From assembly GCF_000524195.1 (NCBI RefSeq), contig NW_020170414.1, forward strand, positions 440,015-504,014: a stretch of 64,000 nt of DNA, in the 5' to 3' direction. The stretch comes from Echinococcus granulosus (taxonomy: Eukaryota; Platyhelminthes; Cestoda; Cyclophyllidea; Taeniidae). Below the pieces are notes generated by a model. The model had not been told where the DNA came from and did no database searches. It saw only the letters and a program-made list of their open reading frames with translations. Shown here piece by piece: positions 21,111 through 34,920 of this stretch. Made by a program: the position numbers and the translations under genes. How positions within the stretch are numbered: position 1 is the first letter of the stretch; each line of letters begins with the position of its first letter.

Positions 21111-22324
21111 AGAGTTGTTGAAGACAACTATTCGCGAAGATAAACGCAGCGCTTATTTAACCTCTTTAAAAAATGACAATTCTTTCCCCACGGCACTTAT
21201 GTTGTGAATAATCATTTGGATGGACAGATATAAGTGAAGATAATAATACATCGGGGACAATTCGGATCATCCCAAATTACCTCATCCAATAAACTTTATG
21301 TACTAAGTTAAATGTGTATCCTAAATGAGTAAAAGGACACTTGATTATCCAAACTGTCTGCGAAATGTTGCACTGAAGTAGACTGTGACTGCTTTCAGCA
21401 AGTGGGTTAAATATCAGTAGGAAAACTTGGCCACTTTTATGCAACAAATTTCGTGTTTCTCACTTGGACCTCAACTTCCATAACTATGCAACAAGCAGAC
21501 GAGTTGAATTAGGCCATAATTTGATGGAGTAGCGATAAGTAAAGGGGTACAGATATCACGGATGAGTGCATTCAGGTTGCATTTCCTCCTGATCCCAAGG
21601 CCTTATGGAGTCCAATCCTTCACAAGGCTCGCATCTACTGACCTTGGTTAAGAATAGCGGTCAGTAACACCTAGCGCATGCTTTCCTGCGGCGTTGACCT
21701 AAACATAACGCATGGATGGAGATTCTATGTTCCCTTAAGTGCCCATTGACTGAAAAAACAATTCGTTTGGTAAAAGTAAAAAATGGAGCGAAGTGCTTTA
21801 CACGACAAGATCTCAAGTTGCCAGAGAAAATCGCCTCATCGCGGCGCACTTTAAATCACAGCCCGGTCTTTATCTTCCTGGTAGACAATTTGTTCAAATG
21901 TAGAACGTAGCGCCTTAAAATGGACACTTCTGAACGCCCCGTCACCTGTTTTTACGAGATAGCTGACAAAGCAACTGACATCGCTGGGCGAGAGCACTTA
22001 GGCAGTCTGCAAATTCCAGTGAAGTTTTTGTAAATAAACAACTGCTCTAATGTAGGTGTATGAGGCGGAGTGGTGTTTTGAACACTCACCATGTCTGCTA
22101 ATTAATCCATCAGAGCGATGCAGGTTATTGCCTCTTCTACAGGTGACCTTCCAAAATTGTGGACATTATGCAGTGGAAATTCTTAATGCTTGTAAAAAAT
22201 AACCAATGATTAAGGTGACGGTACTTGTATCTTTCAATCAAGAGGAAACACCTGGAGTAACCGGACCGTTACTCCCACTTTCTTCGTTCAGAAGGTGTCA
22301 TTGCGGTGCCTAGTACAAAAATTT

Positions 22325-22535
22325 GCAGAGCCCTTGAGACTTCTCTGAAGTTGAAAGAGGACAAATTAGTAGGGCAGGATATGTGCTGTCAACGTACAGA
22401 AGCTATGAATAGCCACTAATATGGTTCGGAGGACGTGACGCCCAGCAAAAGCATACAGGCGGAGACTTAAGTGCCCTCAAAACCACAAAGACAGATAAAC
22501 AGATTAGTAAAGCATTATAAACCTTTTAACAGTTG
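22325..22535 (+). repeat. Repeat R1 (plus), head portion
   Basis: Blocks GAGACTTCTCTGAAG, CTGTCAACGTACAGAAG, AGCCACTAATATGGTTCGGA, GGCGGAGACTTAAGTGCC and GATAAACAGATTAGTAAAGC. Paralogous to 56,645-56,830 in segment C. Confidence 0.7.
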
Positions 22536-23669
22536 AAAACAAATATCATATAAGTATGAAAGCAATGTCTTAACCCTAACTGACAGTTAGTTTACTTTGA
22601 AAAGACTCCTTTCCTTTAGATGCTTGAGAGTACAAATTAATGCATGCTCAAAATGTCGTTAATAGCAATTCGAATGTTTGCTCTTTGTAAAGCAGAAAGT
22701 ACACTTAAGGCAGAAGTGAGGCAAAATTAGGTTGTCAAGGTAGCAGATGTGGACATCTAGCAAATGTGTGTGGGTATTTCCTGTTAATGTTACTTAAATC
22801 AAATCATTTTAAAGGATATCCCATTATGAGAATGGAAAAGATCATTTAAATGGCCATTGTCTATCACTAAGTGAACAGCGTGTACTTTTTAATGGGTGAA
22901 TTTTCATCGAGCAGAAAATGCCCTGCTTTACAAATTTTTGACCAATTGCCGAAGTGGAAATTGTAGTATATTATTCACAAGAAGAGGTGCGTGGAAACAC
23001 TAGATTCAAGCGCAATAAGACCTCGCCCTTGTACCTCTACTGGTTGGTATGGGAGCCGAGCTATGCCGGTAGCACCTAACCAGTCCTCCTGTATGTCATT
23101 AATGCATAATCTGAACTAGGATCATGTGTTTACCTTTCCGCATCACAAAATACTTGGAGCGCTGAATTTGAGGCAGCTAACTGACAACCAACCCGGTTTT
23201 CATTCATGAATACTAAATCTCAACTTGACGGTAGAAGAGTTTATACCGTGGATGGGAGAACCTGAGACGACTCCCGACAAAGGGCTTAAAAATGACGCCA
23301 ACCTTTGACAACTACTCCAGTCTCGTGTTCTACAGGAATACTATTATCAGCTAAAGCTACACGAGCTGTTGCTGTGGACCATCTAAAAGCTTGTTACATA
23401 ATTGTCTACGTTATTTTTATGACAATGTTAATTAAATGAACACGCAATCTCTTCAACTCTCTGCTAAACGGGTAGAATCCAAATAGAAATATGGGTGGGC
23501 AGTGCTGAGATGAGAAAGAATTGGCAAGGGAGAATGTGCTCCAAATCCAATTTATATGAAGCCATTCCAGGCGCCGTCACTTACTAACTGACTCTGTATT
23601 CATTCCAGTGTTCTTAAGGCTAGCAATCGACATACTTGATGGCCAAACCAATTCTCCCTTTCCCAATAC

Positions 23670-23930
23670 AGCTCCCAAAATGGAAGAAACTTTAGACAAC
23701 ATGGAATTTTAAAGAGATAAGTGACGTTACGGTCAACAACATTCTCACTCACTCGCAAATTCGACAACTGATGCGATTGTATTTTAGTTGTAAAGCACCG
23801 ACTGCCCTGTGATGGCCGACGCAGAAAGTTGTCCAAGCAGCGCCGAAGACAGTGCTCAATAGGGGAGAGGACTATGTAATACTCTGATTATGTATTTAAA
23901 AAGTCTTAAAGTAGCCTATGTGGAATAGCT
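23670..23930 (-). repeat. Repeat R1 (minus), tail portion
   Basis: The reverse complement carries ATTACATAGTCCTCTCCCCT, GTCGGCCATCACAGG, CAGTCGGTGCTTTACAACTA, CGCATCAGTTGTCGAATTTG and GACCGTAACGTCACTTATCT, the tail order seen at 20.35-20.56 and 54.9-55.1 kb. The minus strand is open over 78 codons (23,600-23,836), but no family is recognised. Confidence 0.65.
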
Positions 23931-24269
23931 GGGAGTGGACAGCGAGGAGAGGGCCCTAGTTTATCCCCGGCAGAGTTATCAATAAGATATCCATTAATGC
24001 CTGCACGAAAAGCCAAAAAATTTCGACTTTACCATTGCTACAGCAATATTTTAGTCACAAACACGTGGTGCTTGTTAACTTTTTAGAGAAATTCTGATCA
24101 AGTACGAAAGACTCAAAAATGTAGGGTGTTCAAACATAAACAATTGCAAATTTGATCTGCTGGAAGCCAAAAGACAACTTCACAATCAAACAATATCACA
24201 TGCTATTTAGAAGGCGGCAAAGCACCCATTTTCAGAACTGACCTCTTCTTTTCGATCAAGGCTCAGTTT

Positions 24270-24307
24270 TTGTTGATTCATTCATTCATTTGTTGATTGA
24301 TTCATTC
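24270..24307. repeat. Imperfect (ATTC)n / TTGATTGA simple repeat
   Basis: TTGTTGATTCATTCATTCAT followed by a second TTGTTGATTGATTCATTC. A short low-complexity tract with no evident function. Confidence 0.65.
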
Positions 24308-27300
24308 CTCGGTTATAAGAAAGGCGGCCTTTGGGCATTAGTGTCTACCAACACTTAGGGTGATTAGGCAGAGCTTCAGATTTGAGGACACGCAAAGGTA
24401 CCACTTTGGAGTCCAAAGAGGCCACGAATCGAATATAAATGACCCACGATTGCATCACCATGGTCAATTTAAACACAACAAGCTTCAAATTTTGCCAACC
24501 AGCTGAGAAATAAAAAAATATTTTGTTGCTTATCAACAAATTTCACTCTTTCCAAGAATTATTCAAACAATGTGAGTGTCTAAAACACTTGACATGGATC
24601 TGAAAACACGATTACTTCCAAATAACCCTCAAAAAGGGGGGAATTAGGTTGACTTCTGAAGAAATGACTGCAGATGTATCCTCACATCCAGCTGCCCTTT
24701 GCTCCACGTAGTAAGCGAAGAATTATGAACGAAATAGGTGAACGATTGACCAAGGCAATAGTTAGTAGATAATGCACATCACTAAGTCCTGAAGGTGAAC
24801 ATCTTGATTAATTTTGTTAGCTCAGCTTTCTAGACAGGATGATAGCCATTTACCTTGACTAGGTAGCTAGTCAGCACACCGTAATCAAGTGGACTTATTT
24901 GAGGAGTTTCCTTATAGTGATACGATCACAAACTTTATTAGCAGTCATAGCGAGAGATAGTACTTGCAAATGACAAAATCCTCATAAACGCTGCTTCGAT
25001 AGAAGTGGGATTTTGGTCTCACTTATGAAAGAACCCTTCATGATAAATATATTCATTAAAACTTAAGAGGAAATAAGACAGCCTCTCATAACCAAGGCCA
25101 ATGTTTAGTGTTTTTAGCTGCTGCAACATACCTACACTTTCGTAAAAAACTATCTGTTTTTTTGATGAGGATTCACCCACAGCCCGCCGAAACCATTTGT
25201 TAGACCATATAGGAGGCAATACGTCATTAATTATTCCACGAGATGTCATTCAACTTATATATGCGCTTCCGATTAACATAATAACCGCCTACGCAAGGTT
25301 GATAAAATGTTTGCCTAATTGTTCGTTAGGATATTGTGTTAGCAGTAAAAGAAGAGGTGAATAAGACAGCAGTAAGTTTTTCTTTACCTCTGATCATTGC
25401 CCAGATGAGAAAAGCATCCAGTTTGTGGGAATTTTTTATCGGAAGGCAAATTGGATATTAAAATAGGAGTCAGACAGCCCTGTTGACTCTAGGCTAACTT
25501 ATGCTTCCTAATATAAATCCACAAATATTTTTAGGCATGTGTTGATCCAGATAGCATCAATCATCTGCTGAGCTAGGTGCGGATGTCTGTAACAAGATAC
25601 TTTCTAAGATTACAACTAAGCAAGTGGTAACCGGAATTGAAAGATCAAAAGTGGAGTAATTATACAACCGACTACTCAAAGAACACTATGATTACAGATA
25701 ATTCAGAATCCAAGGTAATGCTGAAGTTTTGCGGTATTTTACAACACATATTATTTGTCCTGTCTGGTTAGGAAATTACTTTTTCATCTACAAGGGTGTC
25801 AAGAAGTAAAACCTACCCGTTAGGTACAATAGAGGCTGTATCAAAGCATTTGAATAGGGAAAAAGAGCCGCAGCCTTCCTTATACTGTGCACTATTTTGC
25901 TCGTGATAATAGACCTTAAGTTGGTGAAAATATTTTTTTCTAAATGCCTAGGTAAAAGAGTACCAAAACAATAAAATCCATACGTAGAGTAGAAAATGGG
26001 ATACCTGCCATGCAAATAAATGCTAGCCATAACATGTTGAAGGGACGGAACTTAAATGCATTGCGTTTTTCTTCCCTCCACTTTTGGCCAAAAATCACAT
26101 GCACGGCTTATTTGATAAGATGAACTAGTCATTTGAAGTGTTCTATCTGGAAACGTATTTGGGTGTTCAGATGGATTTTTTTGTCTATATCTGTCCGCTT
26201 TCACGTTTTACGTGCCTTTTCTCCTTCCATGTACTCACTCAAACCGACTGTGCAGTGGTGCGGGGAAAGAACTCACCAAGAACAACAGCAGAGTACCAGC
26301 GAGCCGGTGGATTCCGTCAGCCAAAAGATACTTTAAATAATTAGGTGGACTCTATTGCATAGTAGCAGCTTTACAGCTATGACGGCTGATGAATTTTGGG
26401 CGGATATAGATGGAATTGCTGATCGAAATTTCGGCATGTCCTCGGTGTAGCTCGTGGGAATAAATAAGCTCCGATTTTGCTACTGCAATACTTCTTCATC
26501 CCCTAGAGCTTTCTTACTTCGCCTGAAAACAACATTTTAAAACTTCAGCGGTTTTATAAAATAACTGCTCCCAGAGTCGCCAAACTGCATTTTGATGCTG
26601 TCGGTTGTGACAGCTGCTTTGTCATTGATCAAATAAAACATTTGGGTTAAAATAGAGCTATATTCTGACATTCATCACCTCTGGCGGAAAAAGAAGAGAT
26701 ATATAGGAATTTTGAAGTGTTTAAAATAGGTGAATAAGATGTTATAATTCTGCAACTATTGGCAAACCAAAAACTCGCAGAGCGGTTCGGTTTCTCCACT
26801 TGACAGCCCAATGTCCCATGGATACCCATTCACATTTTAAAGTCTGGGCATAATGGGAAGAGAGAATAGGAGGACTAAATTAACCCTACATGCGCTTCCA
26901 ATCCTAATAACGCGTGGGCGGACTGTGGACAAGGATTTCCAAACGATACCCACGTTAATTACTACCTAAAAACATTCATTTTTCCATGTTTAGAAGGATA
27001 CAGACCTCATGATTAACTTACCGTGCATTAGCCATCCCATTCGTAGGTTATCAAGTCAGTATTTTTTCAGATATTATTGATAGAGTTGTAAGTAAATGCA
27101 AATAATAGAGCCGAAATAGAGAAGAACTCCTGAATAAATATATTAATGGAAATATAAAGGGTAAATAATGAAAGATTTTTTCAAGAACTGCCTTTTAGTG
27201 CTTAGCCAGTCTCCTTACCCGATAGTGTATCGAAGCTGACCATTAAAACCCTCCAAAAGCCACTCGTGCATACAGAATCACAAAAAGGAATACTTTTACC

Positions 27301-30300
27301 TGTTCTCATTTGGGCTACTCACTAAGGGACAAAGTCGTGCCTTCCCCTGGCAGTGGTACCGGCTAAAATTTGAAAGTAGACAGAAAAAATTTTTGGTTAA
27401 GATTTTACATTCTGCACGAAAAGCGTCTCAGTGTTACTAAAACCACTTTTTTTGAAGGGAGCGCGAATAAATAATCAATACGCCTAATGCATTTTTAAAG
27501 GGAGAGTTTGTTTATATGAAGAAACAAAAATTTTGGCTTTCATTGTTTTTTTCTTACCAAAAAGTGTAAGATGCAACTCTAGTTTTACATTTTTGCCAGC
27601 AACATTCGATCATCCACAAGGTTAGGGTTTTAGCCGAATTTGGCCTGTTCATGTCAGGACAGTTTTGCAGCATGCATGCTCACTTATACCGCAGGTGTGG
27701 GAGGAGGAGAAGGTTGCATCATTTAACTAAATCACAAGCACTCGTCAGATTCTCACTTTCTTTGTATGTAGCTACAAAACCCCATGGGTAACCGACCAAA
27801 ATGTATCATTAGATAGTGTTTGGAGTTTTTTTGAGAGCTCTGTTAAGATTTTGTGGTTTTGGTTTTCTCTGAAGCACTTAAGAGATTGTAACAGCTTCAC
27901 CAGACTATGTGGATTCGGCTCGGTTCCTACCCTTAATTTAATTAGAATGCGAGAAAAGCAAAAGAATTTCTCCAAATCGACAGCTCCACTACTAACTGGA
28001 TGTGGTTTATGGTGGGTGGCACACACTAGTTCAGCATGATGTAGAGAACAGACCCAAGAAGTGTGGAAGAAGAAGAGGGAAGTGATCTCACAGGGGACAT
28101 GAAATATACTGCTAAAAGTGCTGTGACATTTATACTTTTCCAGGTAAGCAGTCCCGGTAGAATAAAACAAGGCATGTACACAGTGGAGAAATAATTAACT
28201 GGTAACATCGCTATTGAGATCCATAATTAAACCGGCTGGGCACCCAACTCCATTGTGTTTCCCTGACTCCGCTCTTATCTCTCCTAGAATACGAGGTTTT
28301 ACTGCTTAACTCGGTGCGGCGGCCGACCGCTCTGAATCGCATCTATACTACGCGACATGAAACGGCCAGGAGAAGATAATTCAGTTGGATAATTCATGCT
28401 CTCGTAATGAGCATGCTGCTTTATTGCAATGCAGATACTTGATGTTTTTTGACAGGAGAAGTAAAGAGAGGAAGAAAGTGACTCAAAGAATACAACACTG
28501 ATTCCTCTGCCACACCGCCTGTACAGTCTGCGTTGTGGAGAGTTTTTGGCTACACTGTCGATACTGTACAAATCGCAGCACCTCTCTGAGAATGGCCAGT
28601 GTATTGAAGTTGTAGAGGGCTGAGCACTCAACAAGCACACACCCCTTCCAGTGCTTCTTCACCAACACTGCCACGTTGCACGTTGTGGTAGTGTCTTACT
28701 GAAGTGAGGAAGACCTATGGTGAAAGCAAAGCATAAATACCACCTCCAGGATTGGCCTAACCTTTCAATTAATTCCTCGCAAATATTAAGTTCAGCTGAT
28801 TTTCTAATACCTTGAGATCACAAAGATAGTCAAGAGGAGGCCAGTTTTAAATCACATTTTGTTTAGTGCTTTAAGCTGAAAAATGTATCCTGGTGAAGTC
28901 GTATGTGAATCCTCAATGATTAATTGTGATAACCTTTGTAAATTTGGCATTGTTTTAAATCATTAGATAATGTTTCTACATATTTAAGCATAAAAGGAAA
29001 TTTGGAAAAGCAAATTCGTTAGGAAATTGCTTGAAGAGTATTTCTTGACGAGACCTTTTATAGCGGCTCTGTGATCAGTGCGTACAAAATGTGGCTGACT
29101 ATTTTTAAAGGTGATTGAAATCAACAAGTCTTATTTTAATATTATCTGGGGACAGCAGTTAAATGTCTACGGCGTATGAAATTACTCCCCTCCCTAGGGC
29201 AAGGTAATCGGTGAAATTGTGAGGACGGTTTGCTAAACAATCCAACTTCATGGCCCGCAAAGATACCATTTAAGCTTGTCTATTGAAGGAAAGATAATTC
29301 AGCCCTAACCCATCTCTGGACAACTTTCCGGATTTTAGAAACATCCGATTTCAGTAGTATTCCTTCGACTTTAAATTTTTTTAAGGATCACAACTATTTA
29401 AGCTACTTTTAGGCTGAAGCATAATGACAGGGTAATAGGCAAGGTTAAAGCAACGTTAAGGTGATGAATTCACCTATTATGTAAAGGCCAAGCATATGGT
29501 TATAATATCCTTGTTAGCGTCATTTGTGTCATTGATGATTTTGGCAATGGGTTTTTTAGAAGTTACCATTTTTCTGCAGTACTCAGAGAGAAATCGCATG
29601 TAGAGGAAGGCCAGCCGACTTAATTTCACCTAGAGGTAATGGCTCGTAAATCGACGGGAAAACTATGTGCCTCTGGTGGAGAGAAAAGCAAACTCCACGA
29701 AGCTACCTCATTCCATGTACACTTAGGTATTATCCATGATTACATCAACTGGCTCTCCCTTATCTCTCTTGCCTTCTTTATGCATATTTCCCCATTTACA
29801 CAAATAGGCACCTCCTTTCTCACCCTCCTCTCCTTCCTCCTTTTCAGCTTTTAGTTGGACAACTGGATATGTAAGCTTCCATCATTGTTATTTTGTTAAT
29901 AATGAGGTGCGAGATTTGCAGCTTTTTATTTTTCTGTTACCATTTTACATCGACTCACTGAAAATTGCTCAGTATGGTCTACGAATGACCACGAAGAGTG
30001 AAGAACGCAAACGAATATGTGATAGCTGTACACTGTTTTCAGATCCCGACTCCCACTTAGCCGATTGTTTGGTCGGTTGACTTTGGCCCGTAAAACCTTT
30101 AACCACTTATAGAAATTAACGCTTACCTGATACTTGGTACCTACAAGAGGCAAATGTCTGCGCCACGGTGCCAGAGGAAAGTGATCATAAAACAGATGTA
30201 CCATATATAAGACGTGATTCACATGAATTAAGGCATGCTTATGAAATCAAACTCGTCTGCTGCTAGAGGCTCGGTAAAATTGACTTTCACTTTAAGTGTG

Positions 30301-31739
30301 GGACTGTTTTTACTTCACAACGAAAACATTGGATGAATGCATGTGGTGAAGTAATAAATTACAGTGGAAGGAAGTGTTGTTACTTATTAAAGCCCTTTTA
30401 ACTCAGTGTTGAGCAAATTCGTCAAGACCGACAATACACAATTACCCACATTAAATTTGCAAGAAATGTAACTACCCACGGTGCCAATGAAACGCCACTC
30501 TGTTGGCCACTCTGAGTAGTCACTGTCCTTGTCACTAGACCAAAAGTGCTTTCATTTGCTGTACGTGTGTTGACTACCACTTCTACTCGTGGCACTTGTT
30601 AGCCACCACTTATTACTTCCACTTCCTTCAATTTACTCCTACTCACTCACACTTTCTCATCTTTGTAAACAGAAGTGGATGAGTGAGAAAGGAGTTATTG
30701 AGATGTTCCCCCACCCTCTCGCCTTCTCTACCTTCCTACATTCTCCATGAATAGACGTCTCGAACTATGTGCAGAAGCAGCTAGTTATTGCATTTTCACC
30801 AATCAGTTCCTCCTTGAAAGGAAATCACGCCATTGACAGCACTAATAACCACTCAAATGCTCCACTCAGTTCTCATCTGCAGCTTATTAATTTTACGGTG
30901 ATTTGAAAAGAATACCTGTTCGCCAACTCATTTTCATCTTGCCTGCACTGACTTAAGTGCATCTGATTTGGCAAAATTATTGTCAAAATGTACTTTTTAA
31001 TTTTACACTTATGTCAAATCTTGCCAATAATGTCGTTAGCCATTTGGTTTCAAGTTGTGGAAGATGATTAGAAAGGGGAAGGGAGATAGGGATGCAGTGA
31101 TAGATACTGACTTATCCTCGTCCTCATCCTTATCCTATGCTCCTTATTCTACGTATTTTTCCATTCTCTAAACCTTCAAAGATTTTATAATCAATTTTGA
31201 ATCGAAGCAGAATTAAATGAAACAGAAAAGAACGGAACAGAACAGACAGTTGGAAAAGTAAAGGAGGTAGAAGCGTAGGTGGCTAGGATTAGGCTATTTG
31301 CTTTCGGTGACAAGACATTTGTTGAGAGAGTCAGGTTGTCCATGCATTGTTGAATGGGGTGGCGAGGGGTTGGTTTTTTCCATATTCTTACCCACTTTAG
31401 GTTACCCTACCATATGGAAATCAGGAAGTCACTACAAGCAGGAATTAATACAACCTTCAACACAAATTTCGTCTTTTGAATTGCAACGAAGTCAGACAAA
31501 GCAGTATGTTTCTTTAAGTGGACGTCAACTAGACGGATTTGAAATATCAGCTAAAATTGGCAAGTCAGTGAAGAGGGGTAGTAATGGAGAAGGTAGAATC
31601 AGCAATGTGGTGGAAGTAATGAATCTCACTTTACGCTTCTTCACCGCGTTATCACATAATTCAAAATCAGGCGTGCATTTCAAATATCAGGGTTTGTTTG
31701 CACCACGAAACATGCATGTACGTATTTCTTCCCATCAAT

Positions 31740-31802
31740 CTGTCTGCCCTTCTTTCTGGCAATCCACCCGTCTGTCTGTCCATCTCTCTGTCTGCATGCA
31801 TG
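31740..31802. repeat. CTGT/CATC-rich low-complexity tract
   Basis: A pyrimidine-rich tract with repeated CTGTCTGT and CATCTCTCTG, ending in TGCATGCATG. Simple sequence; it accounts for the low-complexity C-terminus of the unconvincing open frame across it. Confidence 0.6.
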
Positions 31803-33800
31803 AAGAATGGATGTAAATAAATACATGCCCGGTGTCTAAAGTGAACCAACGACGTCGAATTTTAAAAGCTGATAAGGGGTAATATCTGTTGAGTATCGAA
31901 GAAATAAGCCCCAAGATCTTTACGTCTGCCTTGAGACCATTCTGCTTCATGAGCATCATTCCAGCATTTAGTTGGTTATTTAGCGAACAAGCTGAATGGG
32001 AATACAGACAAAATTAGCTTACCAGGATCTCCCATCTATCTAATCCCCTGTGGTAAGCCTGAGCCAGCAATATTTGCAAATAGGGTTTAGATTAGCATTA
32101 CTTCACATCGGTCATTATAGGATTGATACTTTTTCTAAACTCGGGATGCTTACGCTACAAGACAAACATTCCATGATGAGTAGAGTGCTGTATTTCTTTG
32201 CGAACCATTTCGCCATCGATTGATCTTGTTCATGCACAAACCGTCAGACTGTACAGTTCAGTTGATCATGCTGGCTGTGATGAAGTGGTTGTTGAAGTGC
32301 TCAGCGCAATGTTGCATTTGGAGGTTACCCTCCGGACATCACTGACTTTCAGCAATTTTAATGCTGTTCCATTCGCAATCCATTTATACTGTACACGGCT
32401 ATAAAGAAGTTGAAACCTTATAGCAAAAAAAAGATTATTCTGCGGCTGGCCATACAGATCATTCACCAGCTGCTGTTAGAATGTACAAAGGTGTCTGCGT
32501 CATTTATCCTCTCCGTGCGAACCTACGACCACATGTCCTAAAGTCCACTCAATGGGCACACATGCCAAGTCAGCAGCTTAGTCATTTCCTGTCCGTGACT
32601 ACTCCACAATGGAAAAGGGCTAGACAGAACAAATGTGCTCGCACTTCGGAGCGACAGAGGGCAACATTTTGACACCAGAGAAAGGTACGCGACAGGTTAG
32701 CAGATAAATATGTACTGAATGGATGCATTTAAATGGAAGGGTACAAATGATTAGGAAAATTACAACTAACTACACGAAACCAGTGAAGATTGGCTAAATT
32801 TTCAGATTCTGCAACCAAAGACTCGATGTGTAGAACTCAAAATGTGGAAATCGGGGCTCGATTTGCTGTCAGCAATCGTAAAGGGAAGTCATACATTACA
32901 CAAACAAATCTTGTTCATCGGCCATATCTACTCGTCCCAACTCACAAATCACCTATAAAAAAAAGCCAATTCCTGTGTGAATTATTCTCCATGAAGTTGT
33001 GCCAAAATAAATTAGAAGCCTACGTGAATAAAACAAAACTGAAGTCATCCTGGTGGAAAGGAAAACCCCATTCCCCTGGTTAAAGTTGAGGCCATATGAT
33101 TCCTCGCAAGAGTTGATTCTGGTGCAAGGAAGGAAGTGAGAAGCTGCAGTACCATCGAGAAGAAGTGCTGCTTCAACAGAACCACAAGTTTTGCATCTGA
33201 GCGTAGATCAGCGTTCAAATTCGATTATATCAGATTAGATCGGACCATATCAGTGAATTCTAGTTCCAATCACTCGTTTGTTTGCCATTCACTAGATCCG
33301 TCAATCTTTGTCACTGCATCCTCCGCAGTTCAGGCTACCTATACTACACAAGCACTGATTTTGCATGCTGTCCTTCAACGTGTGAGCCACTCCACCCAAC
33401 AGTTCCACTTTCAGGTGAACGCTTAGCGTATGCAGTACATTTCCCTTTCCACGCGCTCAAGTCTGCACTGCTGCAAATCAATCAGTGAGGCCGTGAACGG
33501 GGACCATGCATTAGTCTTATATGTAATGAGACCCACTATTCGTCCACTTTCTTTTTTCTTACCCGTAATAAGGCATTCATACTAAAAGTCAAGGCTACCT
33601 TAACCGTCAAAAGAACTCAAGAAACCTAATTTCGTCCTCAAATGTAAAATGTCCATTAAAAACCAGCCAGCTAATTTATTAAACTGCAAATAAGGTAATA
33701 AATTAACAGTAGGAGAGACGCTCACATCCTCCTGCCTGGCTATGGAAGTCGCGGAGTGTATGCGCTTCTCTGTTACTTAAAGCCGCCTTTCCTTTCAGCT

Positions 33801-33822
33801 ATGTAAGTAAGTAAGTGAGTAG
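33801..33822. repeat. (TAAG)n microsatellite
   Basis: ATGTAAGTAAGTAAGTGAGT: about five imperfect TAAG units. Each unit resembles a 5' splice site (GTAAGT), but there is no exon context. Confidence 0.6.
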
Positions 33823-34519
33823 GCTGCCGAGCAAGAAATAAAACCCAGTAAAAAAACATAAACCGAGGAGGCAAACCCCTTAAACTCCAAAAATTTGAAA
33901 CGCAAGCCCATATCAGTAATTACGGCAGTGGGATGGATAAGTACTTCTATGGGTCTATTTATGGACACTAGAATATTCACAGCATAGTGAGAAGACTACT
34001 TAATTGTGGATATGTGGCATGCTATGCAATGAAAAGAAAAGGGCAACATTTCAGCGAGAACCAGAGAGGTTGGCACTCGTTAAGCTTGCCTGTCTCGCGA
34101 ACGATCTAATTTTCAAACAAGCAAGCTCTGACATCCACTGGGCGACTGGATAGTTTGATACGTGTACCTAAACCATGGCGAAGTCTAAGGATTTGTGTGC
34201 CTCTTCGATCATTTTATTTCTCTCAGATACATTTAGAATTAGGCTGAATGGGTTTCAGAATATGCAAGAGTTAAGTCGTTTTTTCTTTCGTCCTTTCGTT
34301 CTTCCACATTCTTCTTCCATGCATTTACTGCAGCAGACTGTCGCGATTGTGCTGCACCGCAACCAAAAGGACTCACTATGCAACGGTGTAGACGGCGGCG
34401 TCGAGTACCAAGTATGGACTGGCGGACTATCTACTAAGAGGCAGCAAAACAGTGATTTGGTGTCCTCATAATAGAGGCTCAACAACTGCTACAGCGAATG
34501 CTTTGCAAGTGGATGTTTT

Positions 34520-34920
34520 AAAAATTGCTAATCAAGGAATTGCTGCATCTGCTAGAAATTAAGCAACTACAGGGGTCTCTTTGCAGAGATTAATGGCTTC
34601 CAATGACACCCAAGCTTGCAAATTCCACCTTTGTAGAGCATTTTGCCCTTCAGAGCAAATAATCTATTTACCCTCAGTTTTCCCTCACTTTTATTTCCCA
34701 GCTGCCCAACCTGTTTCACATGTGATTGTTCAATGTCAAGAAAAGGTGATAATTATCGCTTGGATACATGCCAGTTTGGAGAATACAGAGAGTTAAACAA
34801 GGATGAGAAAGGAGCAGAACCTTCCGTCCTAAAGTGTAAGTCTCATAGTCGAGTTGGGCCATTTGAGGTACAAAAGCTGGAGTTGTCTTGCAAAGACAAA
34901 AGCGACACATCTTTCCAGTC
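34520..34920 (+). repeat. Dispersed repeat R4, copy 2
   Basis: Best match to the 8.5-kb copy: 36 of 42 identical over 34605-34646. Downstream, CCTAAAGTGTAAGTCTCATAG and the TTTGAGGTAC block match TCTAAAGTGCAAATCTCACAG and TTTGAGATAC near 52.57 kb. This copy thus links the two others, which share different parts of it. Confidence 0.72.

Larger units (their letters stand above)
22950..25350. other. Block present in segment A but missing from the matching place in C
   Basis: The A-to-C offset drops from about 34.3 kb (at 22.4/56.7) to about 32.2 kb (at 25.4/57.6), so A carries about 2.1 kb more. This extra DNA includes a minus-strand R1 (23,670-23,930) and a block at 23310-23346 that matches 47151-47187 at 33 of 37 positions. 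The closest relative of part of this insert is therefore near 47.1-47.7 kb, not in the collinear position. Exact ends and target-site duplications were not resolved. Confidence 0.55.
13300..31600 (+). repeat. Segment A, left arm of a large ancient duplication
   Basis: Landmarks run in the same order as in segment C. Examples (A to C): 13.47 to 45.87 kb, 13.60 to 46.02, 15.6 to 46.85, 17520-17556 to 49084-49120 (28 of 37 identical by hand count), 18.35 to 49.78, 19.02 to 50.41, 20.35 to 54.87, 22.40 to 56.72, 25.46 to 57.70, 26.14 to 58.02, 29.23 to 60.15, 30149-30188 to 62596-62635 (30 of 40), 31.09 to 63.57, and 31.4 to 63.93. The offset varies from 31 to 34.5 kb through insertions and deletions. 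No gene was recognised inside. Confidence 0.88.
31600..34500. other. Interval between segments A and B, no recognised gene
   Basis: The A/C match runs to the right edge of the window, so the end of segment A cannot be fixed here; I saw no partner for the DNA after about 31.6 kb. The interval holds short open frames with no recognisable family and two low-complexity tracts (31,740-31,802 and 33,801-33,822). Confidence 0.5.

Noticed and set aside
29926..30222. 98-codon open frame on the minus strand
   Set aside because: The paralogous sequence near 62.4-62.65 kb aligns well at the DNA level but does not keep this frame, so coding is unlikely.
30625..30695. Imperfect inverted repeat around CTCACTCACACTTTCTC and GAGTGAGAAAGGAG
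   Set aside because: The arms pair only partly and the sequence is low in complexity; there is no sign of a hairpin RNA gene.
31298..31816. 172-codon open frame on the plus strand, the longest after UFL1
   Set aside because: It starts at TTG, and the first in-frame ATG leaves only about 65 codons. The end is a low-complexity CTGT tract, the paralogous DNA near 63.8 kb does not keep the frame, and no family is recognised. A frame of this size can arise by chance in 64 kb.
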